DNA of 64,000 nucleotides from CAYWVO01 sp964461835 (GTDB taxonomy: Bacteria; Zixibacteria; MSB-5A5; WJJR01; JAJRUJ01): NCBI GenBank assembly GCA_964461835.1, contig CAYWVO010000014.1, positions 6,977 through 70,976 of the forward strand, given 5' to 3'. Each line of letters opens with the position of its first letter. Positions within the stretch are counted from its first letter, which is position 1. Under the pieces are notes generated by a model. The model worked only from the letters and a program-made list of their open reading frames with translations, searched no databases and was not told the origin of the DNA. The position numbers were made by a program, and so were the translations under genes. Below, in pieces: positions 55,023 to 63,961 of the stretch.

Positions 55023-55876
55023 ATATGCGAACGGCTACGATATTTTTGGCGATAGCTTTACTATTCACATCGATTACCTTTGCACAGGATCCATCCCCCA
55101 CCTGGCAACGAAGCAGGACGCCGGTCCAGCCGGAGATTCGCGTTCTTCATTCGCGCTGCGCGATCAATTTGCCGACCACCGAAACACTCGATCAGGGCTT
55201 ATTCCATTTCGAGGTCGGTCATCGATTCTTTCCGACAATTGAGAACGGCGAAGACCACCTTTTTGGATTGGATGGTCCGGCGAATATCCGTCTGGGCTTT
55301 GGCTATGCCCCTACCGATCGCCTGCTCATTATACTCGGCCGCTCCAACGAACGCGATAATCTGGATCTTCAGGGCAAATATAAACTTTATACTGATAAGG
55401 TCAGAAATTGCCCTTGGTCGGTAGCGGTCCAGGCCGGCGCGGCCTGGAATACCGCACATCGGCTGGACCGTTCAGTAGATGCAAACCAGAATTTTCAATA
55501 CTATGCTCAGGCTGTCGGGAATATACTATTCGAGGATCTGGTTGGCGTCGGTGTGGTGCCCTCGTTTCTCTACAACAGCAATATCGATCTAGCGGATCGG
55601 GAGGAGCTGTTCGCTGCCGGCCTTTATCTTCAGGTGTATGTCACGAAGACTGCGAGCATCATTGGTGAGTGGACACCTGATATTAGTGGGACCGCTCTCT
55701 CAAAAGACCCCATCGCCTTCGGAGTCGAACTCGAAACCGGGGGACATTTTTTCAAAGTCTTTGCGACTAATTCACTGAGTATCAACCCCTCGCTCTATCT
55801 GGCAGGAACCCATTTTGAAACGAAACCGGACGAATGGCGTCTCGGCTTCTTAATCACTAGAATTCTGCAATTCTGA
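55019..55876 (+). CDS. DUF5777-family outer-membrane beta-barrel protein
   Basis: A 285-residue protein with a cleavable signal peptide (ending TFAQ) and a pattern of alternating hydrophobic strands. It carries the DUF5777 segments LFHFEVGHRFFPTIENG, HLFGLDGPANIRLGFGYAPTDRLLI and KYKLYTD. The family is common in Bacteroidota and often follows a YceI gene, exactly as here. Function unknown; an outer-membrane barrel is inferred. Confidence 0.8.
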   Translation: MNMRTATIFLAIALLFTSITFAQDPSPTWQRSRTPVQPEIRVLHSRCAINLPTTETLDQGLFHFEVGHRFFPTIENGEDHLFGLDGPANIRLGFGYAPTDRLLIILGRSNERDNLDLQGKYKLYTDKVRNCPWSVAVQAGAAWNTAHRLDRSVDANQNFQYYAQAVGNILFEDLVGVGVVPSFLYNSNIDLADREELFAAGLYLQVYVTKTASIIGEWTPDISGTALSKDPIAFGVELETGGHFFKVFATNSLSINPSLYLAGTHFETKPDEWRLGFLITRILQF

Positions 55877-56487
55877 TCTCATCCGTCTGTCATGTGCACA
55901 TCGTAATCGTGGGATTTATGCAAGCCCTTGCATGCCCGGTGGGAGTATGTACATTTTTTTGCACCAGCGCATGCCTCGGTTGATCGTATTCTGTAACGGG
56001 AGATATCCTTCTATCTTGTTTATTCAAAAGGGCTTAGTCAATAATTAGGTTGCCGGCAGCTTTGCGGGGGCTATTTCGTACAATTGGCATATATAATGCG
56101 TCAATTTCCCAACGATGGAAAAACCGTGTTCAGAAGTGTCTGTATCATGGAGCAACAAGGACATAATCATTTGACTTTGGGAGATTTTGAGCTAACTTAA
56201 TGCGCGTAGGAGGCTTGGAGTCATAAGGACGACTGTTTCATTATCAATGTCCGGCACTCACCTTATGACCTGTCAATGAAGCCCAACTGTTACTCGTTGA
56301 AACCGCATTTCGGTTGAACTAGAAGGGTGATTTAAAGCCGATCTGAGAACTCTGGCCGCATGTCCTGATGAGCACATTTACCTATCTGATATGAAAAACT
56401 ACTTTAAGAGAACATGGCAAACTGATTGTGAGCGAAGAATTCTTACTTCCTCGCCGCTCCGATTGTGAAACGTATGGAGGTGTAGGT
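55877..56487. other. Long intergenic leader before the giant secreted protein
   Basis: About 610 bases without a supported gene, more AT-rich than the surroundings. It contains short palindromic stretches, a TATAAT at about 56093 without a good -35, and no open frame with a ribosome-binding site. I saw no match to a known riboswitch. The promoter of the secreted-protein gene probably lies within it. Confidence 0.5.
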
Positions 56488-59400
56488 ATGCGCCAAAGAC
56501 TGTTTGCTTACCTGCTGATTTTACCGCTATTAGTATGTGCTACAACAGCCCACGCGGTGTGGGACATCAGTATCGAATCCAAGAGTGTCGATCCGAGCGC
56601 TACGGATGTGAATGTGGTGCTCACCGCCAGTTGGGACGTGCACTTGGCGGGCCTCACGGTGCCGCTGGTCGCTCGCTCGACGCAGGGCGGCGCGTTCTGG
56701 ACCGGCGCCCTGCCGTACGACACCGGTGGTGTCCCTGGATCCCATCCCTACGCAGTCGGCGTCACCTGGGATTGGGTGCAACCCTGGGCGTTCCTTGTCG
56801 AAGAATTTCGTTCGGGGGTGCCGACGGGTGACTGTCCGACTGACGGGGATACGGGATATGATGGCGTCGCGCCGGATCACTTCGTCATCAACGCCGCCGG
56901 GGTTAGTGCTCATCCGGCGGAACCAACCGGACGGGATTTTCTGACCTTTACCTTTGATGTTGGTGCGGCGGAGGGGACGTTTGAGTTCGATACCGCCTGC
57001 TTCACCGACCAACTGCCTACGATTTTCATGATCGATGGTGACTTTCCGCCTACTGATCATGGACCGGACGGAACGGACGAAACTACCTTCACCAAGGGCA
57101 TAATCACGGTTGGCACCGTTAGCGAGAATGAAGCGCCGACCATCGTCACCTGTCCGGCCGGCCAGACGGTCGATATTGCCCAGGCGGTCAATCTGACGAT
57201 TGAGGCAACCGACGATGGCAATCCTGATCCGCCGGGTGCGCTCACGATTATCCCGACGGGTGTACCGGCCTTTTTGACGTTTACCGACAACGGTGACGGG
57301 ACGGCGACGCTGGTGGGAACGCCGGGTTGTGCGGATGCGGATCAGGCATATCCGATGTCGTTTGTGGCCAACGATGGCGAGTTGGATTCCGAGCCGTGTG
57401 CGTTTACGCTGACGGTTGAAGATACTGAACCACCGCTGATTACTTGTCCGGCGGATATTACCGTTGAATGTGATGCGTCGACTGATCCAGCCAACACCGG
57501 GTCGGCAACGGCGGACGACAACTGCGATGAGACGGTTGACATCACGTATTCCGATGAGACGGCCGCTGGTGACTGCCCGCAGGCTACGGTGATTACGCGT
57601 ACGTGGACGGCGACGGATGATGCGGGGAACACAGCGACGTGCGATCAGACCATTACGGTCGATGACACGACCCCACCGGTGATTACCTGCCCACCGGATA
57701 TTGCGGTTGAGTGTGGTGATCCCACCGATCCGGCAGCATTGGGTGAAGCCACGGCAACCGATAATTGTGGTGCGGTGACGATTGATTTCAACGATGTCAT
57801 AACCCCCGGCTCATGCGACGGGGAATACACTATCACCCGCACGTGGACCGCCACTGATGAATGCGGCAATTCCTCCAGCCACGGTCAACTCATTGACGTC
57901 TTCGACGTTACCGCGCCGGTATTGACTGGTTGTCCGCCGGATGCAACGGTGGAATGCGACGAAATTCCTGCTCCGGCGGATGTCACCGCTGAGGATGCCT
58001 GTGAAGGACCGGGAATTGACGTCGTGTTTAATGAGGTTATTGACGGCTCCACGATAACCCGGACCTGGACGGCGATTGACGATTGCGGCAACACCGCGGA
58101 GTGTACTCAAATTCTGACCATTGCCGATACCGAAGCGCCGGTGATCACGGCACCGGACGACATAACGGTTGAGTGCCCGAGCGATGTTCCGCCCCCAGCG
58201 GAGTTGACTGCAACGGATAATTGCGATCAAGACGTCACAATTGTCTTTGCGGAATCGTCCGATGGCCAAACGTGCCCGGAAACAATCACCCGGACCTGGA
58301 CCGCTACTGACGACAGTGGCAATGAAACCGTGGTGACGCAGACAATCACGGTTGACGATACGACCCCACCGACACTGGCGGGGGTCCCGGAAGACGCGCA
58401 ATATGAATGCCTCGGGGATGTTCCCGTGCCAGCAGACGTTACCGCCGAGGATAATTGCCCCAATGTTACGCTGAACTTTGAAGAACAATCAATGAGAGAA
58501 TGCCCGGTCACAATCACGCGGAGTTGGACGGCAACCGACGCTTGTGGTAATCAGGTTTCACAGACTCAGACTATCACCGTTGAGGATGTCACCGAACCAA
58601 CCATTACGTGTCCCGCCGATATTACAACCGGTCCCAACGATATCCACCCGGATATTACCGGCTACGCCACCGCAACGGACAACTGTGATGACGAGATAGA
58701 GATAACCTGGGCCGACAGCCGGCCCAACCAAGAAACCATCGAACGGACCTGGACCGCCACCGACGATTGCGGTAATAGCAGCTCCTGTTTTCAGATTATC
58801 ACTATTGAAGAGGGTGGGATCTGCGAAGATGATTCGGTCTGGGTGGATCATGCCTCCGGCCTGGTTGGCGAAACCGTGCCGGTGTGTGTCCATTTCAAAA
58901 ACTGCACGGAACTTGGCGCACTCACCGTCCCCTTAATCTGGGATCCCGATGTGGTAACCCTGGATTCGATCGGGTACGATGGCTCCCGCATTGCGAGCTA
59001 TGCCTTGAAGGCCGATGAGACCGGAATCGATAACGCCAACAATACCGTGGTGCTCTTTGCGCTGCGGGTTTCCGAACCCCCGATCCCGATCGGCCAAGGA
59101 TTAATGGCTACCCTGTTCTTTACGCTCGATGAATGTTCGGCCGTACCGGTTACGATTGATTCAACACATGTCGAACCGTCGGGTTCATTACTGTTCGTCG
59201 ATCCGAACGGCAACCCAATCGATCCGGGGTTCGCCGCTGGTTCGATCACAGTTGAATCAGGTGATCCGAGTGTTATTCCTGATCCGACATCATTGACTTT
59301 TGACGCAACCGTGCCGGGCGTTCCGCCGCCGTGCCAGATCCTGTCGGTGGGCACCCAGTACTGTGGCGAGGCCTGCTTCACCGTTTCCTGGGATGCAAGC

Positions 59401-62100
59401 TGGTTGTCGGTCACTCCTACGGATGGCAGTCTGCCGGGCCAAGTTGAAGTCTGTGTCGATCCGGCGGGACTGACGACGGGCACGTATACGGATTCGATCT
59501 GCCTCACTTTCGACGAGGCGTGTGGCAATCCTAGCAAAGCTACCGTACCACCGCCATGCACCTGGGTACCGGTAACATTGAATGTTACGGAAAACCTGGG
59601 TATCTTCCGATTGAGTGACGGTGTGATTATTCTGGACGTAACCACCAATGATTGTGAACCGGGCGTTGTAGCCAGCGAGATACTCAGCATCACCAATGCC
59701 GGCGAGGGCCTGATCAACTGGACCGCCGAATGGAAGGTAGAATGGCTGACCGTTTCCCCGCCTGCCGGCACGACACCGTCCGATGTGGAAATTATCGTCG
59801 ACGGCACCGGTTACGAACCGGGCACCTACGCCGACACCATCAAGCTGTACGGTAATGCCGTCAACTCGCCCCAGTACGTCATCGCTCACATGAGTGTCTT
59901 CCCCTGTGCGGAAGGCGACACGGTGTGGGTCGGACAGGTGGCCGGTAATGCCGGTAGCGAAGTCGTGGTGCCGGTCGAATTCAAGAACTCAGTCGAATTA
60001 ACCGGGATCTCCGTCCCGTTGAAATATTCCTCCGATGATGTAGTTGCCATTTCCGGTGACTTTACCGGCTCGCGGGTTGAGTATCTTGACGAAGATCATC
60101 GCCTTGTGAATATCGATACCGATAATCGGACAATTTGTATAGCTGCGTTTCCATTTACAGAAGAGCTGATTCCGGTCGGTGAAGGATTGTTGGTCAACTT
60201 GCATTTCACCATTATGCAGGATGCCTGTCCCGATCCGTCACCGGTCACGATCAATTCGATGGCGATTGAACCGGGATGTGACTTTCTTTTCACCGATGTT
60301 CTCGCGAACGGTATCGTGCCGGAATTCTTTGCCGGAGAAATCGATATCACCTGCCTGACCGGTATAACCGGTTGTATCGAAGACGAAGGCGGTTTAGCGG
60401 TTGATGGTTGTGTGCAGGTGTGGGATACCTATCCGACTGGTACAATTCTCAATGAAATCTGCGCGGGTGAAAGTGGATGCTTCTTTGTTGAAGTACCCGT
60501 AGGTATCTATGACGTCCGTATCCTCCGTGAAGGATATTGTACCGAGGTCTTTGAGGGAATCGAAAGCCCGTCGGATATGGGTACCGTGGTACTCGAAGCC
60601 GTTGAGGAACCGTACATTACGCCGTACGTTGCCGATTACTGGAGCAACGACGCCCTGTATATTGACCAGCCGCTGGTCGAAGGCGATGTGATCATTGCCA
60701 AGGACCCGGACGATGTCACCTGCGGCGTGGCGTATGTCGACAGCGACGGCAACTTCCTGATCCACGTGACCGGTGATGACGAAGATGCCACACCGACGAT
60801 TGACGAAGGAGCACGGGAAGGCGATGAAATTACGCTGTATCTCAACTGCGAGTGCCCGGTTGTCACCGAAAATCTCTGGGCCAATCATGGATCATTCCAG
60901 GAGAGCCCAGTCTTCTGCGAAGAAATTACGCAAATCGTTGAACTCTGCGACGATTGGACCTTTATTTCATACAATGTGGAAGTGGAGGATCAGGCAGTAG
61001 GCAATGTTCTGGCGGATATCGACGGTTTCTATGAGCGTGTGATCAGCTCGACCTGTGAGGCCGGCGCGGTAACCTGGGATGCCGCCCGTCCGGAACACCT
61101 CAACGACTTAAATTCGATGGACAACGAACACGGTTACTGGGTATACGCACCGGGTGTCATTGAAGTCTCCATTACGGGTACGCCGTTAGCCGCAGACCTG
61201 CCGCTGGAGCTTTGCGCCGGCTGGAATGCGTTATCCTACCTGCCGCCCGAGGAGGACGATATTGATCATGCCTGGGCGACCGCAATGAACGAATTGGTCT
61301 ATGCGATCGGATTTGATTGCGTGGTCGGTGCACTGACCTACGACCCGGTTCGTCCACCGGAACTCAATGACTTGACTTGCCTGAAGCCGGGACATGGATA
61401 TTGGGCTAAATTGGATAACCCAGTCACGCTCACCTATCCGACCTCAGGCTATGAGTGTGCCGAAGATCCGATTTTGCCGAAGGCAGTTAATATCACCTCC
61501 GCCGTGACGCCGACCCCGTGGGTGTGTGACTTCTGGTCTCATGGTGGCCCGGACGGACCGAGCGAGGGCAGTGTCCTGACGGTCCGTGACGAGGATGGCG
61601 TACTCTGCGGTCAGGCCGTGGTCATGAGCGGCGGGATGTTCTTAGTCCACGTATATGGCGACAATCCATACACCGACCGCGACGAGGGTGCCACTGCTGG
61701 ATCAGAGCTTTCGTTCACGACCGAGAACATGCGGTTCACGGTTAACGGCCCCACCGAGTGGACCGAACGTGAATCGTTTGAGGTGACGTTGAACCGTTCC
61801 GGTGAGATTGCGGCAGTTCCGACATCATACGAATTGCTGCAAAACTACCCGAATCCGTTCAATCCGAACACCACGATCCAGTTCCGGTTGCCGGAAGCGT
61901 CAGAGATCTCCCTGGAGGTTTTCGACATCCTTGGTCGCAAGGTTCGGGTACTGGCCACCGGGCAGTACGCTGCCGGTGAGCATGAAATCGAATGGGATGG
62001 CCGAATGGAAAGTGGTCGGATGGCAGAAAGCGGTGTTTACTTCTATCGCCTGACCGCTAATACATTCACCGACGTACGCAAAATGACCTTGATTAAATAA
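56488..62100 (+). CDS. Giant secreted multidomain protein with type IX sorting signal
   Basis: A 1,870-residue exported protein. A signal peptide (LILPLLVCATTAHA) begins it. In rough order: a cohesin-like N domain (25-210), an Ig-like domain (215-310), six HYR-like repeats (310-775), a cohesin-like domain (780-925), two BACON-like domains (925-1140), a second cohesin-like domain (1140-1290), a carboxypeptidase-regulatory-like domain (1290-1370), a Gly/Asp-rich module (1375-1480), two tandem W-repeat domains (1485-1660), a second copy of that module (1675-1770) and a sorting domain (NYPNPFNPNTTIQF...GVYFYRLTA...RKMTLIK). The last resembles type IX secretion type A sorting domains. GGAGGTG precedes the ATG at 56488; an in-frame ATG at 56428 lacks a site. 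Surface adhesion or scaffolding is inferred, not shown. Confidence 0.85.
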   Translation: MRQRLFAYLLILPLLVCATTAHAVWDISIESKSVDPSATDVNVVLTASWDVHLAGLTVPLVARSTQGGAFWTGALPYDTGGVPGSHPYAVGVTWDWVQPWAFLVEEFRSGVPTGDCPTDGDTGYDGVAPDHFVINAAGVSAHPAEPTGRDFLTFTFDVGAAEGTFEFDTACFTDQLPTIFMIDGDFPPTDHGPDGTDETTFTKGIITVGTVSENEAPTIVTCPAGQTVDIAQAVNLTIEATDDGNPDPPGALTIIPTGVPAFLTFTDNGDGTATLVGTPGCADADQAYPMSFVANDGELDSEPCAFTLTVEDTEPPLITCPADITVECDASTDPANTGSATADDNCDETVDITYSDETAAGDCPQATVITRTWTATDDAGNTATCDQTITVDDTTPPVITCPPDIAVECGDPTDPAALGEATATDNCGAVTIDFNDVITPGSCDGEYTITRTWTATDECGNSSSHGQLIDVFDVTAPVLTGCPPDATVECDEIPAPADVTAEDACEGPGIDVVFNEVIDGSTITRTWTAIDDCGNTAECTQILTIADTEAPVITAPDDITVECPSDVPPPAELTATDNCDQDVTIVFAESSDGQTCPETITRTWTATDDSGNETVVTQTITVDDTTPPTLAGVPEDAQYECLGDVPVPADVTAEDNCPNVTLNFEEQSMRECPVTITRSWTATDACGNQVSQTQTITVEDVTEPTITCPADITTGPNDIHPDITGYATATDNCDDEIEITWADSRPNQETIERTWTATDDCGNSSSCFQIITIEEGGICEDDSVWVDHASGLVGETVPVCVHFKNCTELGALTVPLIWDPDVVTLDSIGYDGSRIASYALKADETGIDNANNTVVLFALRVSEPPIPIGQGLMATLFFTLDECSAVPVTIDSTHVEPSGSLLFVDPNGNPIDPGFAAGSITVESGDPSVIPDPTSLTFDATVPGVPPPCQILSVGTQYCGEACFTVSWDASWLSVTPTDGSLPGQVEVCVDPAGLTTGTYTDSICLTFDEACGNPSKATVPPPCTWVPVTLNVTENLGIFRLSDGVIILDVTTNDCEPGVVASEILSITNAGEGLINWTAEWKVEWLTVSPPAGTTPSDVEIIVDGTGYEPGTYADTIKLYGNAVNSPQYVIAHMSVFPCAEGDTVWVGQVAGNAGSEVVVPVEFKNSVELTGISVPLKYSSDDVVAISGDFTGSRVEYLDEDHRLVNIDTDNRTICIAAFPFTEELIPVGEGLLVNLHFTIMQDACPDPSPVTINSMAIEPGCDFLFTDVLANGIVPEFFAGEIDITCLTGITGCIEDEGGLAVDGCVQVWDTYPTGTILNEICAGESGCFFVEVPVGIYDVRILREGYCTEVFEGIESPSDMGTVVLEAVEEPYITPYVADYWSNDALYIDQPLVEGDVIIAKDPDDVTCGVAYVDSDGNFLIHVTGDDEDATPTIDEGAREGDEITLYLNCECPVVTENLWANHGSFQESPVFCEEITQIVELCDDWTFISYNVEVEDQAVGNVLADIDGFYERVISSTCEAGAVTWDAARPEHLNDLNSMDNEHGYWVYAPGVIEVSITGTPLAADLPLELCAGWNALSYLPPEEDDIDHAWATAMNELVYAIGFDCVVGALTYDPVRPPELNDLTCLKPGHGYWAKLDNPVTLTYPTSGYECAEDPILPKAVNITSAVTPTPWVCDFWSHGGPDGPSEGSVLTVRDEDGVLCGQAVVMSGGMFLVHVYGDNPYTDRDEGATAGSELSFTTENMRFTVNGPTEWTERESFEVTLNRSGEIAAVPTSYELLQNYPNPFNPNTTIQFRLPEASEISLEVFDILGRKVRVLATGQYAAGEHEIEWDGRMESGRMAESGVYFYRLTANTFTDVRKMTLIK
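57418..58818 (+). repeat. Six HYR-like protein repeats within the giant gene
   Basis: Six units of about 75-80 codons each begin with an (E/D/F/A)D(T/V)(T/E)xPxIT-(C)-P..DITVEC pattern and continue to a TWTATDxxGN-xxxxxQxITVxD close. They start near 57418, 57661, 57901, 58123, 58360 and 58582. Several are conserved enough at DNA level to recombine (GATACGACCCCACC and GACGATACGACC). Confidence 0.8.
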
Positions 62101-62119
62101 CGTGTATCGAATACAACCC

Positions 62120-62147
62120 GGCAGGCAGTGTCCAAGCACTGTCTGCC
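62120..62147 (+). terminator. Hairpin between the two secreted-protein genes
   Basis: GGCAGGCAGTG pairs with CACTGTCTGCC (one G-U) over a six-base loop, then TTGATT. It lies 20 bases after the giant gene's stop and 20 before the next start, so it could end transcription or process the message. Confidence 0.5.
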
Positions 62148-62166
62148 TTGATTGGGGGTACCATTC

Positions 62167-63495
62167 ATGACCGACTTACGAATGCTCATCGCGAGATTCG
62201 CTGTGGTCGGGGTGTGCATTATCGCATTGGTAGGGGTGGCCAATGCACAGCAAATCACGGGCACGGTGATCAAAACCGATCTTTCGCCCATCAAGGACGC
62301 GCACGTCGAAATCTGGACTTCCTACCCGGATGGGATCAAGCTGGATGCGGTCTTTTCCAGCGTCAACGGTGAATTCACTTTCAGTGGATTAGCTTCCGGA
62401 ACCTATGATATCCGCGTCTGGAAAGGCCAGCCGACCGACATGTATTTCCCGGGATATGCCTTTGATGTTGCCTATCCCAGTTCAGATGTTCTGATCATTC
62501 TCACACCGGCGCCGGAAGTGGATCCGACCATCTTTATCTGTGATTATTCGGATGCAGAGGGATTATCCGAATTTGCGGGATACCCACTTCGTCGTGGTGA
62601 TATCATCACGGTGAAGGATCCCGACGGAGTCACCTGTGGCGCAGAAACCAGGATTCAAAGCGATGAGACCGATGGATACTACCAAATCGATATCTACGGC
62701 GATGATCCAGGAACCGAAGACGATGAGGGGCCAATAAATGGCCAGGAATTGACGTTCTTTATCAACAACAAGCCGGCCGATATTGTCGGCACCACGCCGA
62801 TTTTTAAAGACAAGGATTTCTTCAAATTCCCCATCGAAAGTGCGACCAATAACCTGGAGGGGGTCCAGGTTACCGGACCGGCCGACAGACTCGTTTCACC
62901 CGGTGAAATCGTAGATATAACCTTCACGGTGACCAACAAGGGCAACCACGATGATGCATTTGATCTCATGGTGTTGTCTCTTGATGGTAGCTGGTTCGCG
63001 TCGATTCCGGGGGGCGCAGCGACGAGTGTGTTGGGTGCGGGTGCTTCTGAAGATGTGACCGTGCAAGTAGAAGTTCCGATTACGGCGTTTGACGGCGAAG
63101 AAAACAATATCTTCCTGTTCGGGACGTCGCAGGCCAATAACACTATCATTGGTGTCGGGCAGGGAGAACTCATGGCTCAGAGTACGGGAATCTTCGAAGA
63201 AGGAGGTACCGTTCCTGATCAGTACTTTTTGGCCCAGAACCACCCAAATCCGTTTAACCCATCGACCCAGATTTCTTTTGGTTTGCAAACCGGCGGTCAC
63301 ACCACGGTGGTCGTGTACAATCTGCTCGGTCAGCAGGTCCGTAGTCTTGTCGATGAGTATCTGGTTGCGGGTGCACACGTCGTGACCTGGGATGGTACCA
63401 ATATGGATGGCGATATTGTTCCGAGCGGTATTTATTTCTATCGTATCATCTCCGGCAATTTCAGCAAGACCCGCAAGATGGTGCTGATGAAGTAA
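62167..63495 (+). CDS. Secreted protein with type IX sorting signal
   Basis: A 442-residue exported protein. After a signal peptide (LVGVANAQ) comes a carboxypeptidase-regulatory-like beta domain (QITGTVIKTDLSPIKDAHVEI...FTFSGLASGTYDIRV). Residues about 119-223 hold the same Asp-rich module seen twice in the giant protein. A CARDB-like or cohesin-like domain follows (VTGPADRLVSPGEIVDITFTVTNKGNHDDAFDLMV). The C-terminus is a sorting domain (NHPNPFNPSTQISF...GIYFYRII...RKMVLMK). GGGGG lies eight bases before the ATG at 62167. Confidence 0.85.
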   Translation: MTDLRMLIARFAVVGVCIIALVGVANAQQITGTVIKTDLSPIKDAHVEIWTSYPDGIKLDAVFSSVNGEFTFSGLASGTYDIRVWKGQPTDMYFPGYAFDVAYPSSDVLIILTPAPEVDPTIFICDYSDAEGLSEFAGYPLRRGDIITVKDPDGVTCGAETRIQSDETDGYYQIDIYGDDPGTEDDEGPINGQELTFFINNKPADIVGTTPIFKDKDFFKFPIESATNNLEGVQVTGPADRLVSPGEIVDITFTVTNKGNHDDAFDLMVLSLDGSWFASIPGGAATSVLGAGASEDVTVQVEVPITAFDGEENNIFLFGTSQANNTIIGVGQGELMAQSTGIFEEGGTVPDQYFLAQNHPNPFNPSTQISFGLQTGGHTTVVVYNLLGQQVRSLVDEYLVAGAHVVTWDGTNMDGDIVPSGIYFYRIISGNFSKTRKMVLMK

Positions 63496-63504
63496 TTGTT
63501 CTGT

Positions 63505-63549
63505 CACCCCAGCGCAGGCTGGGGTCCACGGTGGGTGCACAGCACCCAC
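63505..63549. repeat. Two adjacent palindromes
   Basis: CCCCAGC-GCAG-GCTGGGG (63507-63524) and GTGGGTGC-ACA-GCACCCAC (63531-63549) are consecutive perfect inverted repeats just after the secreted-protein gene. They look like dispersed intergenic repeats. Confidence 0.6.
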
Positions 63550-63575
63550 CCTACCACTTGACCAACGAACATTAC

Positions 63576-63602
63576 AACCCCGGCTCCGGCCGGGGTTTTT
63601 TC
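63576..63602 (+). terminator. Intrinsic terminator after the secreted-protein gene
   Basis: AACCCCGGC-TCCG-GCCGGGGTT followed by TTTTT. A nine-pair GC-rich stem with a U tract, 80 bases after the stop. Confidence 0.85.
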
Positions 63603-63609
63603 TGTGGGC

Positions 63610-63718
63610 GGCAGACGTCCCCGTCTGCCCCAGGGCTGTCGGGTGGCCCACATTTATGGTGGGATTTTGTAGGTCGAAACCCCTTAGTCCCCGCCGACGG
63701 CGGGGACGTGGTTTCGAC
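63610..63718. repeat. Nested palindromic elements
   Basis: GGCAGACG-TCCC-CGTCTGCC (63610-63629) is followed by a two-tier palindrome: GTCGAAACC (63673-63681) ... GGTTTCGAC (63710-63718) enclosing GTCCCCGCC-GAC-GGCGGGGAC (63687-63707). The inner stem is perfect over nine pairs. They resemble REP-type elements. Confidence 0.6.
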
Positions 63719-63805
63719 ACCAACATTAATCGTGGAATAAAACACCCTGACAAGGTATATTAATAGTGCAAGCATCACTTGTTCAATCGAACTGGCGAGG
63801 GCAAC

Positions 63806-63961
63806 ATGAGCAGCGTTCCCCGCATTTTCAGCAAATGGGCAGTGCTTACTGTCACACTGATAATGGTTGCGATCTGGTCGACCGGCTGTAGTGATACCAA
63901 ACCCAGCGAGCCGGGTGCCCCATCCGCTTGCGGTGGGATTAGATTCTGGGTGTGGGGATAG
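63806..63961 (+). CDS. Tiny lipoprotein, possibly truncated
   Basis: A 51-residue product with a signal peptide and lipobox (VAIWSTGCSD). After the Cys come 23 residues, then a TAG stop. GAGGG lies before the ATG at 63806. So short a mature part suggests either a small lipoprotein or the N-terminus of a gene broken by a nonsense mutation or frameshift; the window ends 39 bases later, so this cannot be settled. Confidence 0.5.
   Translation: MSSVPRIFSKWAVLTVTLIMVAIWSTGCSDTKPSEPGAPSACGGIRFWVWG

Noticed and set aside
55877..56487. Possible riboswitch (c-di-GMP type) before the giant gene
   Set aside because: I could not find the conserved core motifs of known classes.
58998..59807. A 269-codon minus-strand open frame
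   Set aside because: It runs antisense to the giant protein gene, and the biased repeat codons keep the opposite strand open.
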